Part shown: in pieces, positions 36,201-48,400 of the stretch
How positions within the stretch are numbered: position 1 is the first letter of the stretch
How the letters are laid out: every line of letters begins with the position of its first letter
Source of the DNA: Cylicocyclus nassatus
Taxonomy: Eukaryota; Nematoda; Chromadorea; Rhabditida; Strongylidae
Assembly: GCA_958299035.1 (NCBI GenBank)
Contig: CATQJL010000223.1
Location: 48,838,302 to 48,902,301 of the forward strand
DNA: 64,000 bases
Direction: 5' to 3'
Notes under the pieces: model-generated
Told to the model about the DNA's origin: nothing
The model's input: the letters and a program-made list of their open reading frames with translations, nothing else
Database searches by the model: none
Translations under genes and position numbers: made by a program

Positions 36201-37509
36201 CCACTGTTTTTGCTGGTTATCTCACTGTGAGGGACCCTGAAGTGTAACATATTTTGCAAAATTTTCGCAAACGTTAAGCTGTGTCATACAAGCATCCACA
36301 AGATTCTGAGATGATACCGCACTCAGCTTATAATGGATCGATTCGAAGCAACAATTTACTGACAAGAGTTGATGAGATATCCATAAAACATTCAGTAAGC
36401 GGAGTTTACCATTTTTCTCATCACCTTTTCTTCATTTCTAACAACAGAAAATACGGGGATTGTATGATAAGATGTGTGATGTATCCCATAATTGTTTGAG
36501 CGATGGTGAGATCTGTAGGATGTTTTGGAAGGAGATAAGTTGATTGCAGCTTATTTCCGTTTTTGACTCCTATCATAGTTTAGCTACCTAGCCAACTTTA
36601 ACTGGAACATGAATTGAGCGAATACGTAACCATTTTGTGGACCTTAAGAACATGAAAAAAGTAATTTTGAACTTTTCCCGCCTTTGCTTTCAAATAATTT
36701 TTCTTCATGGTGGCTGAAGACTTGAGAATTAGTATTTTGATCCTATAGTGATAGGCAGAAGCGGACGATTTGTTTTGCGCGTTAATCTAATGTGGAGCTA
36801 CCTCAAAAATTTGCGAAAGTGTCAAGACAGATGTAATATTGCTCAAAAAGCTGTCACATTCTTATGACTCAACCTCAAAATCGTAGTGAGCCTGTTCGAG
36901 TGCCTTTGTCTGGAAACAAGAGGCGAACATAACAGTTTTTTTTCTACAAATTTGATGACATGAACGACTCATGTGCAAAATTGATTCGAATGCGACAAAA
37001 CCAACACAGATACTTTGTGTTGGGAAGTTAGATTCAAAATTTACACCACTGGTATATGATTGAACCTCTTCTGAGATCATTTTCTGGAAAAATTTTTAAA
37101 AGGTCATGAGCTAAAGAAAGCAGATTCACAAGTGGTAATCATGAATGAATCAAGCTAATTACCCCACAGGTCGTTACGGTTTGATTATGAGCTCAAGTAG
37201 ATGAGGCTAACGTAGTGAAAGTAATAAGCATTTGTTTTTGGTCTCGTTTTCCTAGCAACTCTTACTTTTATGAAGACTTTGAAAGCTATCAATATAGGGC
37301 TTCTAAAAACCTTTTTTTCAAGCTCTAAACTGTGGTGACTGATTCTGTGGTCGACTTCCGGGTGCAGCTTCAGATTGCTCATATTGAAGTTAATTTTTCT
37401 CTTCTAAGCCGCAGATTGCATTTTCCCCCTTCTTATCATTTCAGTTCTGGTGTAAGTTATAATCCATAGTACGCCTCAATTTTGTCATTACATCAACAAT
37501 GGTGGACCT
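36201..37509. other. tax-4 upstream region
   Basis: AT-rich with short unsupported ORFs. It presumably holds the tax-4 promoter, but I see no element I can name. Confidence 0.4.
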
Positions 37510-38371
37510 CAGGGACCGGCACGCGTTGGTTTGGAGGTTTTTAGGAAACGAAGTCCCCCATGACTTAAATTTACGAAGTCCCTCTCGACGTGAAAATCAG
37601 TAGGGAAACCCTTATTCAACCAAAATAGCAACAAAAAAGCGAAAAAAAGCGCATTTTGAGGTATGTAATATAACAAAAAAGCAAAAAGAAAACATTTCGA
37701 GTCGATTAAAGGCTCTGCCATTGGGTATAGTACCATTTTGATACTGGGAATGTCGAAAATCTCTTAGGCCAACCAAATCTGTAGCCTCAACAATCCTGCG
37801 ATGCATTTTTCGCCACATATTTCAAAGGACACCGCAAGTGATTGGAGCGCGATATCTAACAACGCGTAGAATTATACTACTTTTGACTCAAAAAAAGGGG
37901 AGAGGCAACGGTTTGATTTGCTTTCTTCACTATATGATAGATTTTTGACCGTTCTAATCGTCCAAATCAAAAAGGTCTAAAACTTATGTGAACTCTCCGA
38001 TATTTATGCTTCGAACCAACCCAGTTGGTTTAGTAGTTGGTTTAGAAACCAACAAATTCGAGAACGGATATTAGGACACATAAGTTTTGGGAACTTTTTA
38101 CATAACATAGTTTGGAGTAATATTGTATAATCATAGCCCAAATTCGGAGCCATGTGATTGTTTGTGCGTTGTAAACAAGCCATTTGTTTGTTTGAGTCTT
38201 GCATTTCAAATTCGCGCTTGCGAAAGAACACGTTCAACTCGTGAAACCTGACATGTTCGTCGTGTTTTTTTTTGGCGCTTCCTCCAGGACCTCATAAAAA
38301 CGATGTCCCCGTTGCTTCTAACTCCAAAAACGAAGTCCAGTTTGATCCCAAACCATCGGTGCCGGGCTCTG
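37510..38371. mobile_element. hAT-type non-autonomous element, 862 bp
   Basis: Ends CAGGGACCGGCACG and GTGCCGGGCTCTG. A perfect 8-bp duplication gtggacct lies at 37502-37509 and 38372-38379. No transposase. Confidence 0.9.
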
Positions 38372-40096
38372 GTGGACCTCAGTTACAGATACAGTTGCTG
38401 AGAATGAACCGCAATGATTGAGATGAGAAAATTGCTTATAATGTGATTCATGAATAATATACTATAGAGCACTTTACATAAATCTTAGGCTGACGCAAAG
38501 ATAACGAGCGTTTTGCGAGTTCTCATTTTGACCTGCTATTTTCTAGAAATTCTTGATTTTTGATGCGATAAAGACCATTACAGCTAACCTTTGCTATACA
38601 GCGCACATCCAACTATACTCAATCAAAACCGGGAAGAAAAATATGGACTGAAAAAAGAGAAAAGTTTTTTCTGACCTCTGACAAATCATAACTCCCTTCA
38701 AAGATATTAGTATGAATGATAAGTAGCCTATCTTGAAGCTCAACCCGGCGGTATAAAGGAAGATGAAAATCTAGGCCCCAAGATCTCAAGCTAAGAGGTT
38801 TTTTTCACTTTCATACAAACGAACAGCGAAACGATTTCGCAAACACTGTTAACAGATGGCTCTACCCTATGCTTACAAAAATGAGCGAAACTCTGGCGAA
38901 TGTCTTCTTTATTAGAAATTTATGGGCCACAGAACGACCGCGCTACTACCGCTGTTGACATGTTGATATCTTAGCTTGAATGTCTTCAAAAAATGTAGTT
39001 TTATGTGCGGAATTTAAACTTTTTACTACATGCAGTAGCTGCTCTTCGAAAGAATGTCATCATTCGCTCTTGAATTCCGGCCTTGAAAGTGAATGGAATG
39101 AAATCCTGGTTTGGTTGCGGTCTTAAAGCTTTGTAAATTTTCAACATATGAGGCTAAAAGTTCCTAACTATCTCTATAAAAGGCATGAAAAGAGCTTCTC
39201 AAAGCGTGCTAAATTTTTTTTTCGAAGAAGAAGGTTGTTGAGAAAAAGCTGTCCTGGAGCAAGGCCCGGAAAATGCTCATTAAATTTGCAGTACCTTAAT
39301 AATCACGGACAGAGTCGAGCAAGAAAGCCCCATGAGAGAAGAGGGGAATACCTCAAAGTCATCAATATTATGCTTAGTTGCCAACTGCAGTGTATTTTGC
39401 TATAATGCCCATGTTTATCCCTACTAATACTAGATTGCAGCATTACCGTAATGTGGGATGAGGCAAATATCGTTGATCGACTGCTGCTTCCGCATAAAAG
39501 AATAAATCACACAAATACTGCAATTGTCTCAAATTGCTTTGCTATATCATCTTTTCAACAATTACAGAGAAAATTGATAAACAGAAAAGGGCAGACATAA
39601 AAGGGCATCCGCTCAGCACTTTAGCTCGGTTAGTTTTGCAGATAGTTCTAGGAAAGTCACAATTTAGATGGAAAGTGATTTCCAAAAACACGAAAAGATG
39701 TTCGTTGAAAATACGTTGAATACTGAAACCTGCACAGCTATAGACACTGAGAACGAAAAGCGTAAAATTTTTTCGATAAAATGAAATTTGAAAGCAGACA
39801 TGACCGATGTTAAAGGTGAGTATCAAAATCTAGCAACCTTTACCAATCAATACACTTTTTATCATCATTTATGAATTGAAGTTACTACTTCTTTAATTAT
39901 ATGAGGAAAAAATAATAATTTGCTGAATCAGCGCAAGTTAGCTACTCTACTCATTGGAAGTAGAAGGATCTTTCGGAAGGAGATTAGATCTCGATTAACC
40001 AAGCCGTATCACTTCCTTGTCCAAAAACTAATTAAATGAAGATGTCATGATGGAAGTTTTATTGCAAAAGGAAAGGAAGTATTTGTCAGTCGCTGG
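38372..40096. other. Spacer without a recognisable gene
   Basis: Short ORFs only, with no domain and no phased splice sites that I can support. Confidence 0.4.
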
Positions 40097-40100
40097 TTAA

Positions 40101-40553
40101 AGGCAGTGTCCGGGCAAAAACTCGATCTTGAGATTTTTTGCTTACCCGGGCCTAATCGCTACACTGAATCCGAAGATGCACATTGGAGACGCGAAAACGG
40201 CGAAAAACGGCTCTAACACGGGAGGGAAATCAGCAGGTGGGCGGGGTCCTCCATACTGTGAATTTATGCTCCCAGCTTCCAAAGCGATCTTTTCGGTTCC
40301 GATTTTAAGTCATGCATTCGCACCTGGCCAGTGGAGATCTCAGGGCGCTAGAGGAATTGGGAAGATGGCTCCAGAAGCTGGGACTGCGATATTCACAGTG
40401 GGGAGGACCCCGCCCACTTCCGATTTCCCTCCTGCGTTAGAGCCCCTTTTTGCCGTTTTCGCGCTTTCCAATGTGGATTTTCGGATTCAGCATAGTGAAT
40501 AGGCCCGGGTATGCACAAAATCTCAAAATCGACTTTTTGCCCGGACACTGCCT
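40101..40553. mobile_element. TTAA MITE, 453 bp
   Basis: Ends AGGCAGTGTCCGGGC and the exact inverse, between TTAA copies at 40097-40100 and 40554-40557. The halves are inverted along their length. TTAA targets suggest piggyBac-type mobilisation. Confidence 0.85.
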
Positions 40554-40557
40554 TTAA

Positions 40558-42431
40558 TTTCAAAAGACACTTTATTCCTGACACTTTAATTCACAAAAAA
40601 AAGGGAACGTCGCGAACTTCAAATAGGAGAGAAAGTTGATCAAATGAAGATATCTTGAAGGATGTTTAGTTGCAAAAGGAGAGGACGTAGTCAGTCGCTT
40701 GTCAGATTCAAAAGATGTTTTGATACTTTGATTCACAAGAATACAATGTTTTCATTTTAGCGGTCACTTTGTGTGATTGCACTACTTTCAGGTTCTGTGT
40801 GTTAGGCCGGCGGTAAAGCCATTATGTGGCTACGATTTTTTGAAAGGACAAAAAATAAGGAAACAGTTATGGAAGGTGGTAAAAGGAGGCTTTGTACCAT
40901 ACCAATGGTTGCCAGTTTAAATATAAAATGTAGTGGGATTATGGAGGTTGACAGCTAAAAGTATTCAGAAGTTTTCAAAAAAATAGATGTAAGCTGTTTT
41001 TGATACTTAATTCACGAGAAAGGAAACGTCGCAAATTATTAGACTAGTTGAAAAATTTCGTTTAATATTGTGCTACTATTCATAAAAAATACAAAGCCCT
41101 TCTCGAAAGCAGATGAGCAACCAAACAAAGATATGCCGAAGAAGAACGATGTAGAAGCGAATTTACAAAGTAGTGGATGATAAGTAGAGAGGTTGTTAGT
41201 GATAGAGAGATGGCTGGTCGTCATGGAGACGAAGAGGCAATACGGATGATAACACTAGCATCTTCACTCACTCCACCCTCTCCCGCGGGCGGCCACATCA
41301 AGCTCGCATAGAAAGTGCAAGGCCCCTATAACTAATGAGTCTCATCAGTGCATTTGTCCAGAATTTTCCGCAGCTCTGAATGCTTCCAAAATAATCGACA
41401 AGGACAACTTTGCACCTTAAAGTCAGCGTCCAAGCAAAATCTATGTTTCCCCGATTCGTACCTTGTCTGCAAGAAGGCCCTTGGAATAGGATATCTGCGT
41501 TTGTCCGACCCTCCAATGTGGCCTCTGAATGGAAAAAATGGTTGTGGAAATCGCCAAAGTGCTACCAAACCACACCCGCCCGGTCAAGCTCCGCCCACCC
41601 AAAAAGTCGTCTGCACGCTTAGAATAGGGCTCCCAGGGGTTTCTTCGGAAGGGGTCCACATTTTGCACTTTATCTGTTATCAGGGCCACAGAAAGGCCCC
41701 AGAATGACAAAAGCATTGGAAAATGAAGGGTTGGACGCTGCCTTCAACTTAGCATCGCAGATTCTGCCAACGCTTGTTTAGGTCTCATCTGTCAAGCCCG
41801 GTTGAGGAAAAGTCAATAGTTCAATGTTTTCGCATTCTTTAAAAAATGAGAAAAAGTCGACATGGGTTCAGTCAGTTATTCTGTGTACTATCAGACTGCA
41901 AAATTAATGCACATTGCTCATGTTGAAGGGCTGAGTGGAAAAAAAGTCCAAAAAGAGAATTTTCGATGGAGCAAAACAAGCTCTACACGATGGCGCTTTG
42001 TCACGCAAATTTCGAAGCAAAAATTCGAGAAATGAATGACAAAGTCAGTTTTTCTCCAAAAAATCCTGCGAACTTCTGACAAGCTCAAAAAATGCTTTCC
42101 ATATAGACATTCATACGTACTCTTGCTGTATTTCTTTTACAGCTTAATATCAAGAAAATGAAAGTCAGCATGCTCTTCAAAAAATGCTCAGCTCCACCCT
42201 GTAAATCTGCTAAAGTTACTGGTATTCGTAACAGCACCATCGTAATGTCTAGGAGTGCTCTGATATAAGAAAACTGAGGTAGCAAACAACTACTAAGAGA
42301 AAAATATGCTTTGCAGGCATTATGCTTTCTAGCCATACAACTGATAAGATGATTTAACGTGGAACAGAGTGTCACCTAACCTCGGAGAAACCATATAGGA
42401 GTGTTTTCGCATGCTTCTTGGTTTTTTATAG
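40558..42431. other. Transposon-rich spacer
   Basis: Contains the right end of another AGGCAGCGTCC-type element (about 41743, followed by TCAA). A minus-strand stretch at 42190-42310 looks weakly exon-like (open frame after a cctcag acceptor) but I cannot place it in a gene. Confidence 0.4.
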
Positions 42432-45400
42432 CTCTATTTCCCAGCGTACCGTAACCAAGGAAGCAATAGCTGTCGCTGAAATATGCAAGGACCATGGATA
42501 CACTTTGATTCAACGAGATTGGCGGATGGAAGGCGTTCGCGTCCGTGACGCAGTGTGCGTCTCCCTCGAAAACGTGCTCTTAGATCATTTCCAGGCCTTA
42601 ATCAGTTCACGAAGCCCCGCCTTCAAGCCGCCAACCCAGTTGAATCAAAGAGTAATCGACCCTTAAAGGCACCGTCCACCCAGATTTTCGACTTCCGCGT
42701 TTTTGTCGTTTCAGGGCCTTCTCATGTCCCTGATTCCGAATACTGAGTCGAGAATGCACGAAAACTCCGATAATCTCCGTTCCGGAGGACCCACAGGCCG
42801 GCTTTCTGGAACGGTGATTGGATGGGCGCGCACAAATGGGCGGGCATGGATGAGGGAGGGCGGGCATGGATGGGGGTCCTCGTGCATCTTCGCTATTCCG
42901 AAGTGATTTTCTCGCTTCCGAAGCGACATTTTGCGCCGCGACTTGGGCATTGGATTGACAGGGAGCCCTACTATTATATGCTGCGAAAAGTTCAACACCT
43001 TCAGCTTAGGATGAACGGTGCCTTTAACTGGAGTGTGTTTTGTATATATAAACGTCAACTTCTCCGAGTCTGAAGATTGTATGGAACCGGTCAGAAATAA
43101 GGAGTTTTCGCTTGGTTTACCCATCTTAGGTGGTTGCAAACATATATTCTCAAAATGCTTACTTTATGTGCACGTTAAATTTGGCAAAGGCCGGGGGAGG
43201 TACCCATGTTTCAGTTTGCAGTAGTCGGTAAGGTGTGCGAGAGACTTACGTACAAATAATAGTGATTATCTAATGTTTAAGCTTGAGAAACGGATAGTTA
43301 TAGGGCATTCGAAGAATCGTGACGATGGTGCGGCTGCGCGCGACACTCACGCACTTCTGGCCCGCATTTTCTTGCCATCCCTGCTTAAATGGTTTTCCTG
43401 CTTATGATAGTACTAGTTGACTTATCCGGCTTCGCCCGGCCCTGTCATTATTATATTCGTAATCAGCATGCTCGATTACCCCCCTGTGCCAACTCCCAGC
43501 CCCGTAGCTCAAATTTTGCAAAAAATCGATATCGATCGATGACGAAAAGTGGCCTATGACACCCGCAGGGGCCCGAAGTGTATGTGTGCCAAGTTTGGTC
43601 CGGATCGGTTCAGAAATGGAATTTTCTATTCGGAACATACGTACAGACATACAGACAGACATACAGACAGACAGACGGACAAACAGACATTCAGCTTTAT
43701 ATATATAAGATTTAGACATAGGAAGTGTCTGAGCTGATCAATGAGGTGATGCATTTTTTAAGTGTTTTATACTCCTGTCTTATGCTCCGCAAATGCATTC
43801 AAATCTATACATCACAATGCAGCTCATCGATCGATATATTGATTAGGAGGCTCTGGCTATGGAATGCGTGGGTGGGGGAACGAAAGCCGCCAGTTTCGGT
43901 CGCCTGCGCGGACTGCTGGTCCTGGAACGACATGCAACAACGTTGCGAAAGGACCAATTAGCCGCGAAAGGCGGCTCAAACTGGCGGTTTTCGTTCCCCT
44001 ACCCGAATGCGTCAGCTCAATACAAATTTAAAACTGCCAAAAAAGCCTCATATGTATCTGATTTAGAAATCCGCTTATAATTTAGCAAACAGCACAACCT
44101 ATCACTTATTCAGAAAAGTATATTCGAAACGCTATAGATAATTTTTGGGCAATCGCGCCTCAGTTCACTACTAGCTATCGTCGATGTTGACCGCAGGGAC
44201 ACTCAAACCCTGCGGACCATGCGCGGCGCGGCTGAATTGTCGCGAGAGCACGACTTATACAATGGCGATTTGTACTGGGGCAAGCGTTCTACCTCGCGTA
44301 GCGTGCTTCGCAGAGATGTCCAGTCTGTGCGGTCAACGAATCAACTATACTATTTCAATAGCTGTCATTCCGAAGCGTATATTGCAACGTCAACCCCCCC
44401 CCCCCACCCCGGTGGGTCGTATCGTTCGAGCCGTAGTGTTCTGGTCAGAGCTCCATATAGATGTCTCCAATGTGCGTCACTCATGATGTTCCATCGTGAC
44501 TTTGCAAAATGCGAAAATTTCTAATTCCATACGACTTAGTGGTGGGTCGTATTGAAGTAATGTGTCAAAAGCTTTGCAAGTCATTTGCTTGTTCTGAGGG
44601 GGGGGGGATAGTAGCTCTAGTCTCAATTAGCAAACTTGAGCGAGTCAACCCGCTAGGACGGATGTTTCATGTTTACCATATGCATGCCTATAGCGTCTAA
44701 TTACACACACGTGGGGCTATAGGCTAGACATTAATATGAGTTATGTTCGCAGCGCCAAGTTGTTGCTTGCTTCGACGCACTTGAAGGAGTGCCCAAGCAA
44801 ACTTGGAGAAGGGCCTGCACATAAAAATGGAAGCCTACCAGACTGAACTGAAGAACAGAACTGCCCAAGTGGCGGCGCAGATGATGCACCCATGGCTGAG
44901 GTAATCGTATCCACAGACCTGTCTACCGTATTTAGCACGACTTGTGTTGGCGTGGTGCTAATGCATGAGGACCCACCGCGAAAGCCTGCACAGCCGAGAG
45001 TCGTTCGGTATTTAGTCGAAAATACTTTACTGGGACAGGAGCCTGAAAACTGCCTTCAAGGCGTAGTTATTTGAAAGAGCAACGTTGAACGCAACTGCGA
45101 ACTGCTTCTTGAGCCTCCCCCAAGGAAATTATTATCCAGACGCCCTTAATCTGCCAAATAACTCTCTTGTTTTTTTATTTCACAGTCGTCTAAGCAGGGA
45201 ACGATACTTGGTGACTGTGGCCATTCGTGTTGATTTGTATATCAATAAATGCGCCTGTCAAGGCTGGCTCGAGTACTGTTTACCATGTCTGCGAAACGAC
45301 AATCTGGATGGAGTTACAATTATTTTTTCAAGAATGATTTGCGCAACTGCGGACGGTGAAAACCATTAAAATTTTCTTTCCTCTCTAAATGCTGAATATG

Positions 45401-48400
45401 ATTTAGATGGGCATAAATACAACGTCCTTTCAAGATTTTCCTCATTAGCTTCAAACGGTAAAATAAACCAAAGTGAATGACTTTAATTACTCTAATTTCA
45501 CGCGTATAAGGCGCTGGGGATTTTTTCAAATCGACCAGCCCAGACACGCCAGAGGACATCACAACCAAGAGACCTCTAACGTGCTGTATATTGCTTAAAG
45601 GCAGCGTACACCCAAAATCTAAGTTACCTAATTTTCTATATCTTTCTATACCGTATATATACTGGGCCCAGAAGAAGACCAACTGCGTTGGTCCGGTCTC
45701 CCAATGTTGCTTCTGAGCGGATGAAACCCCCCTCAATTTTCTTTCAATCCGCCCCTTTTCTTTCACTCCGCCTCCTCCGGACGAATCCACGACAGCGTAA
45801 GCTGCAGTTGCAGTTGCAACTACAGGCTGTCATGCTGTTGCAGCTGCTGGCATGCAGACGGGGCCGAGCAGTTGGAAACTCGTCCTCCCTTTGAAGAGAG
45901 GGTCCCCGGAAATCGGTTTTTTGGGACTTTTGGAGGATTTCAATGTCATAGCGGTAATGAGCGGCACGGAAAGGTCCCAGAATGACAAAAACATCGAAGG
46001 TGAAATTTTGGGTGTACGCTGCCTTCAAGTGGATCGTGCGGTATAAAGATCTTTTTCCGGAATACAGTAAAGCGGCTGAGCGGCTCGCTTGAAAAATCGA
46101 AAAAGTGCGCCTTATACGCTGAACTTAGGGTACCTAAAAGTACGCAAATTTTCTACGAAAAAAGTTCATAACTGCCTTTACATGATCGTTTCGCAGATTT
46201 CGAGCACAGATTTAAAATCAGCGTTTTGAGTTGCACCTTATGGTATACATCGCATACCAAATGACCGTGGTCACCAAGTATCCTTTCCTTGTAAGTGCAC
46301 ATCCAAGCCCTAGAAGTAGTACGGTACATGTCAGAAGGATCAAAATAAGAGGTCATCTACATGTAGGTGTTGACACACTTATCCCTTGTCTGGTTAGCAG
46401 ATTTACGTAAGTTCGTTATTTTGAAGAAGGGAGAAGGAAGGATACTGGATTGCTGAAGGCCGATAATTGCCAGAGGTCGACTGTCTTCAGCCAAGCATCT
46501 TCTCGAGCAGCATTTGTAGCTAGCTGCGTCCCAGACATATTCATTTTTAGTCTCCCAAAAAGGTGCGTCAAATATACTAAGAAAATATCCAGTTGATTAT
46601 ATCCATAAGGTTCCATGATTGACGCAAATTCTTCCTACCTAACAATTCCAAAGGCTAATTTTCAAGGATAGAGAATCTTTTTGAATTTTTTGTTTAGTTT
46701 CTTATGTATGTTTTCGTTTCCGCAAATTTTGTTCATTCCGGAATTTAATGCAGAAAAAAGTCAGATTTGTTCTGAAAAGTATGCGTATTGAATGCGTAGC
46801 TGTGTGTTTCAAAACATTTAAAATCATTTCCGAAAAAAACTTGAGCCAAGAAATTTGCACTCTTATTTGATCACCTGGGGCATTCTGTTTAGGTAAAGAA
46901 ATTGACAGTTTCCGGATGAGAAAATCTTTCTCTTAGCGGCTACAATTATGTAAGAGTATGTCTTGCATAACCTAAGGTTTGCCGCTTGCATAGTCCTTAT
47001 CGCATTCAGTAGATTGTTTTGAAGAAAAATACTGTTTGATATCTAGGAAACTTGCAGGTTATGGATCAACCAAAAACTACCTATTTTTCGCAATCAACAC
47101 AACTCATTGGCAGCTGGTCTACCTAGTATATGTAAATGCGATGAAGCTTCCTCTGCAGTCTCATCCATTTCCTCTCAACATTGTCAACCTTTCTCATATT
47201 TTTTTATTTGTTTATCAACAGCGCTAATCTTCATAGAAGGCCTCTGCAATCTTGCATGAAGAGAAGGTTATACAAACAGTGGAATCAGGCTGATTTTCCT
47301 TGCTTTGAAATCTTTCACCCTTCTAAGTAGAAAACATTATGTATCAACATAAGTGTTCAGCATCTGAGGGCACTGTTATTTCAAATTGCAGTTGTTTGAT
47401 GCAGATTTGGGAGCTACTGAAAGACTCTGCAAGGCTTACAAAAACTATTTGAACAAAGTAGCTCATAACTGCGAACAACCAGCAATTTAGTGTTCATTTC
47501 AATGCCATTTTGAGCCATCATAATGCTATTTTCACAAAATCTCTCTCATAAATAGATATAAACAAGTTTTCGATTTTGCCCGAAAACAATGAATTCAGCT
47601 ACAGCAGCAGCAATCTGGTATGATTCATTCAATTTTCTGATGAGTTCCAGCGGTTAGTCTTCAAGAATTACTCCTCGCAAGAGTCTGTACATGCTCTGAT
47701 ACCACCATTCCAGGCCAACAAGAGGTCCTCACAGCATCACAAGGGCCAAACGCAACAACCGAAGGAGACAGTTTCCTAGATCGTGCTTATGAATATGGTG
47801 GCAATGTTCTCAACTGGATCAAGTATATTCTAAAGTGGTCACTTGTTTGCGAAGAATCGCGGCAAAGGGAGCAGTGAGTGCTAACCACTTTACTAGGAAA
47901 CTTGAAGTAATGTAAAGATTTTATGAGTTAGGAAATTAGGGAGGACTCACTTCTCTAACTACTGTTTGTAAAGCGACGTTAAAAGAAGAGAAACTTGCGA
48001 TTGTAAAAGTTCACTCTAGCCCATCGTGACCGCTCAGCTCAAGGCAAGTCCGGCGCTTTAGATGCAATCCCTTATCTGCTCTGCTTGCGTAATCTAGCTA
48101 AAGGGCCGGGCATACTTCAAGCGATTTCAGTCGCGGCGCGATTTACCAATATTCCAGGTGTCCATAATTCATTGTAAGCACATTAAATGCACAGAAGATA
48201 GGGCATTTCATCAGTTTACGTAAGTTATACACACTATGCATGTGCAGTTTGCTAATGTTGGATCCGAAGACTTCTGACGAATTGCCAAATCGCGTCGCGA
48301 TGAAATCGCGTGAAGTATGCCCGGCTCTTAAGCCGTACTAGATTGACATTATTCACCAATATATTCGCTTCCGTGAGGTACAGAGGTGCCTAGGCAAACT

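Noticed and set aside
35857..36247. Plus-strand Gly/Ala-rich ORFs of about 100 codons
   Set aside because: They are antisense to the Pro/Ala-rich first exon of tax-4.
41743..41747. A complete TTAA MITE ending at 41743
   Set aside because: The right end is clear but no left end with TTAA could be found, so no element was annotated.
44197..44523. The full-length open frame at 44197-44523 as an independent gene
   Set aside because: No start context. Only its first part up to 44418 fits in phase with a following exon, so it is treated as a tentative exon of the large plus-strand gene.
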